From positions 310,001-374,000 of the forward strand of contig NZ_JZUE01000001.1 of assembly GCF_000969605.1 (NCBI RefSeq): a DNA stretch of 64,000 nucleotides, written 5' to 3'. The first letter of the stretch is position 1, and the number at the start of each line of letters is the position of its first letter. Origin of the DNA: Aquincola tertiaricarbonis. Lineage in GTDB: Bacteria; Pseudomonadota; Gammaproteobacteria; Burkholderiales; Burkholderiaceae_C. Under the pieces are notes generated by a model. That model was not told the origin of the DNA. It made no database searches and was given only the letters and a program-made list of their open reading frames with translations. This document shows, piece after piece, positions 63,024 to 64,000 of the stretch. Both the position numbers and the translations under genes were made by a program.

Positions 63024-63578
63024 TCAGTACACGCGGCCGCGGCGGTAGGTGGCGTGGGTCTTGCGCGCCAGCGTCGTGGCCTGGGCCAGTGCGGCCAGCG
63101 AGTGGCCTGCATGGGCTTGGGCAATTGCCAGGCCCAGCGCGTCGGCCGCGTCCTTGCCGGGCAGGCCGGGCAGGGCCAGCAGGCGCATCACCATCGCCTG
63201 CACCTGCTCCTTGCGGGCGCCGCCGTGGCCGACGACGGCCTTCTTCATCTGCAGCGCGGTGTGCTCGGCCACCGGCAGCCCGCGCGACACCAGCGCCGCC
63301 AGCGCCGCACCGCGGGCCTGGCCCAGCAGCAGCGTGCTCTGCGGGTTGACGTTGACGAACACGATCTCCACCGAGGCATGGTCGGGCGTGTAGCGGCCCA
63401 CCACCTCGGAAACGCCCTCGAAGATGATCTTCAGCCGCGCCGGCAGGTTGCCGCGCTCGGCGCCCGCGGTCTTGATGGTGCCGCTGGCCACATAGGCCAG
63501 ACGCGGCCCGTCGACGTCGATCACGCCAAAGCCGGTGGTCTGCAGGCCGGGGTCGATGCCAAGGATGCGGGACGTCAC
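63024..63578 (-). CDS. ruvC: Holliday junction resolvase RuvC
   Basis: The 184-residue endonuclease has catalytic acids in [14 protein letters not shown] (Asp9), [10 protein letters not shown] (Glu) and [15 protein letters not shown] (two Asp). It cleaves Holliday junctions with RuvAB, which are not in the window. The start GTG at 63578 gives the family N-terminus and overlaps the upstream CdsA-like gene by 4 bp. Confidence 0.94.
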   Translation of the reverse strand: MTSRILGIDPGLQTTGFGVIDVDGPRLAYVASGTIKTAGAERGNLPARLKIIFEGVSEVVGRYTPDHASVEIVFVNVNPQSTLLLGQARGAALAALVSRGLPVAEHTALQMKKAVVGHGGARKEQVQAMVMRLLALPGLPGKDAADALGLAIAQAHAGHSLAALAQATTLARKTHATYRRGRVY

Positions 63579-64000
63579 AGGAAATACCAGCGGACGAAAT
63601 GGAAGAAGACCGGTGCGGCGAAGCAGAGCGGCGCCACGCGGTCCAGCAGGCCGACGGCGCCGGTGACGGCGCTGCGGTTGCCCCAATGGTGCACCCCGGC
63701 GTCCCGCTTGAGGGCCTTCATCACGAACTCACCGAAGGTGCCGCTGCCGGCCGCGATGAAGGCCATGGCCAGCGCCTGCCCGGCCTTGAATGGCGTGGCC
63801 CAGTACAGCAGCGCCCCGGCCAGCGCCGCGGCCAGCGCGCCCAGCACCCAGGCCTGCAGCGAGAAGCTGCGGCTGATCTGCCGTGCCACGGGCCGGCGCC
63901 GCAGCCAGCGGCTGGCGCCTTCCTGCGCCAGCTGCGCGATGACCACCACGAACACCAGGAAGAACAGCAGGAAGGCGCCGCGGCCCTCGTAGTTCGGAAA
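63575..64000 (-). CDS. CdsA/YnbB-like CDP-diacylglycerol synthase family protein, C-terminal part
   Basis: The gene is cut by the right window edge; 141 C-terminal residues are visible (frame opens at base 64000). They form about four helices and the family end [14 protein letters not shown]. The CDS signature region reads [15 protein letters not shown] then [11 protein letters not shown]. The expected H-G-G is A-V-G and the final Asp of D-R-x-D is Ala, so the catalytic site is degenerate. It probably belongs to a YnbB-like subgroup or is inactive. It overlaps ruvC by 4 bp. Confidence 0.78.
   Translation of the reverse strand, partial: FPNYEGRGAFLLFFLVFVVVIAQLAQEGASRWLRRRPVARQISRSFSLQAWVLGALAAALAGALLYWATPFKAGQALAMAFIAAGSGTFGEFVMKALKRDAGVHHWGNRSAVTGAVGLLDRVAPLCFAAPVFFHFVRWYFL

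Overview
The window looks like a chromosome segment of a high-GC beta-proteobacterium, most likely Burkholderiales (Leptothrix/Rubrivivax/Ideonella-like or Comamonadaceae). The reasons are strong GC bias at third codon positions, a complete mraZ-to-lpxC division and cell-wall cluster, a PEP-CTERM protein, Bug-type (TctC) solute-binding proteins and a Burkholderiales-type porin. No rRNA, tRNA, CRISPR array, insertion sequence or phage gene was found.

Region 1 (1-12,960) is a surface-protein export locus. The C-terminal part of one SdrD B-like repeat adhesin is followed by a complete type I secretion machine (ABC ATPase, HlyD-type adaptor, TolC-type outer-membrane channel). Next come a second 1449-residue adhesin that contains a tandem duplication, and a PEP-CTERM protein closed by an intrinsic terminator.

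Region 2 (12,984-19,786) holds an Asp/Glu/hydantoin racemase-like gene divergent from a polyamine-type ABC uptake operon (ATPase, Tat-exported binding protein, two permeases) that ends with a GntR/FCD regulator. Two copies of one TTGCATACAA operator-like motif lie in the divergent promoter region. A secreted metallo-beta-lactamase-fold hydrolase gene converges on the regulator.

Region 3 (19,787-37,070) is a roughly 17-kb same-strand catabolic locus. It contains a porin, an SsuABC/TauABC-type transporter, two SDR proteins, a cupin, an alpha/beta hydrolase, an IclR regulator, a ThDP enzyme, an aspartate-dehydrogenase-like protein, an aldehyde dehydrogenase, a two-domain VOC dioxygenase, a Bug binding protein, two small proteins, a Rieske oxygenase, a RidA-like protein and a flavin/2Fe-2S reductase. 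Together they suggest uptake, oxygenation, ring cleavage and processing of an aromatic, possibly nitrogen-containing, substrate. The substrate is not identifiable from sequence, and this is the best candidate here for an undescribed system.

Region 4 (37,067-40,092) has a dkgB-like aldo/keto reductase and an MFS exporter divergent from a YafC-like LysR regulator.

Region 5 (40,093-60,367) is the dcw cluster: mraZ, rsmH, ftsL, ftsI, murE, murF, mraY, murD, ftsW, murG, murC, ddlB, ftsQ, ftsA, ftsZ, then a PLP-dependent sulfhydrylase/lyase-family gene and lpxC. Most genes overlap or abut. The promoter carries three 10-bp MraZ-type repeats.

Region 6 (60,385-64,000) contains a small membrane protein, aqpZ, a second orphan Bug binding protein, and a minus-strand group of a CdsA/YnbB-like protein (cut by the window edge), ruvC and an MgtC/SapB-family protein.
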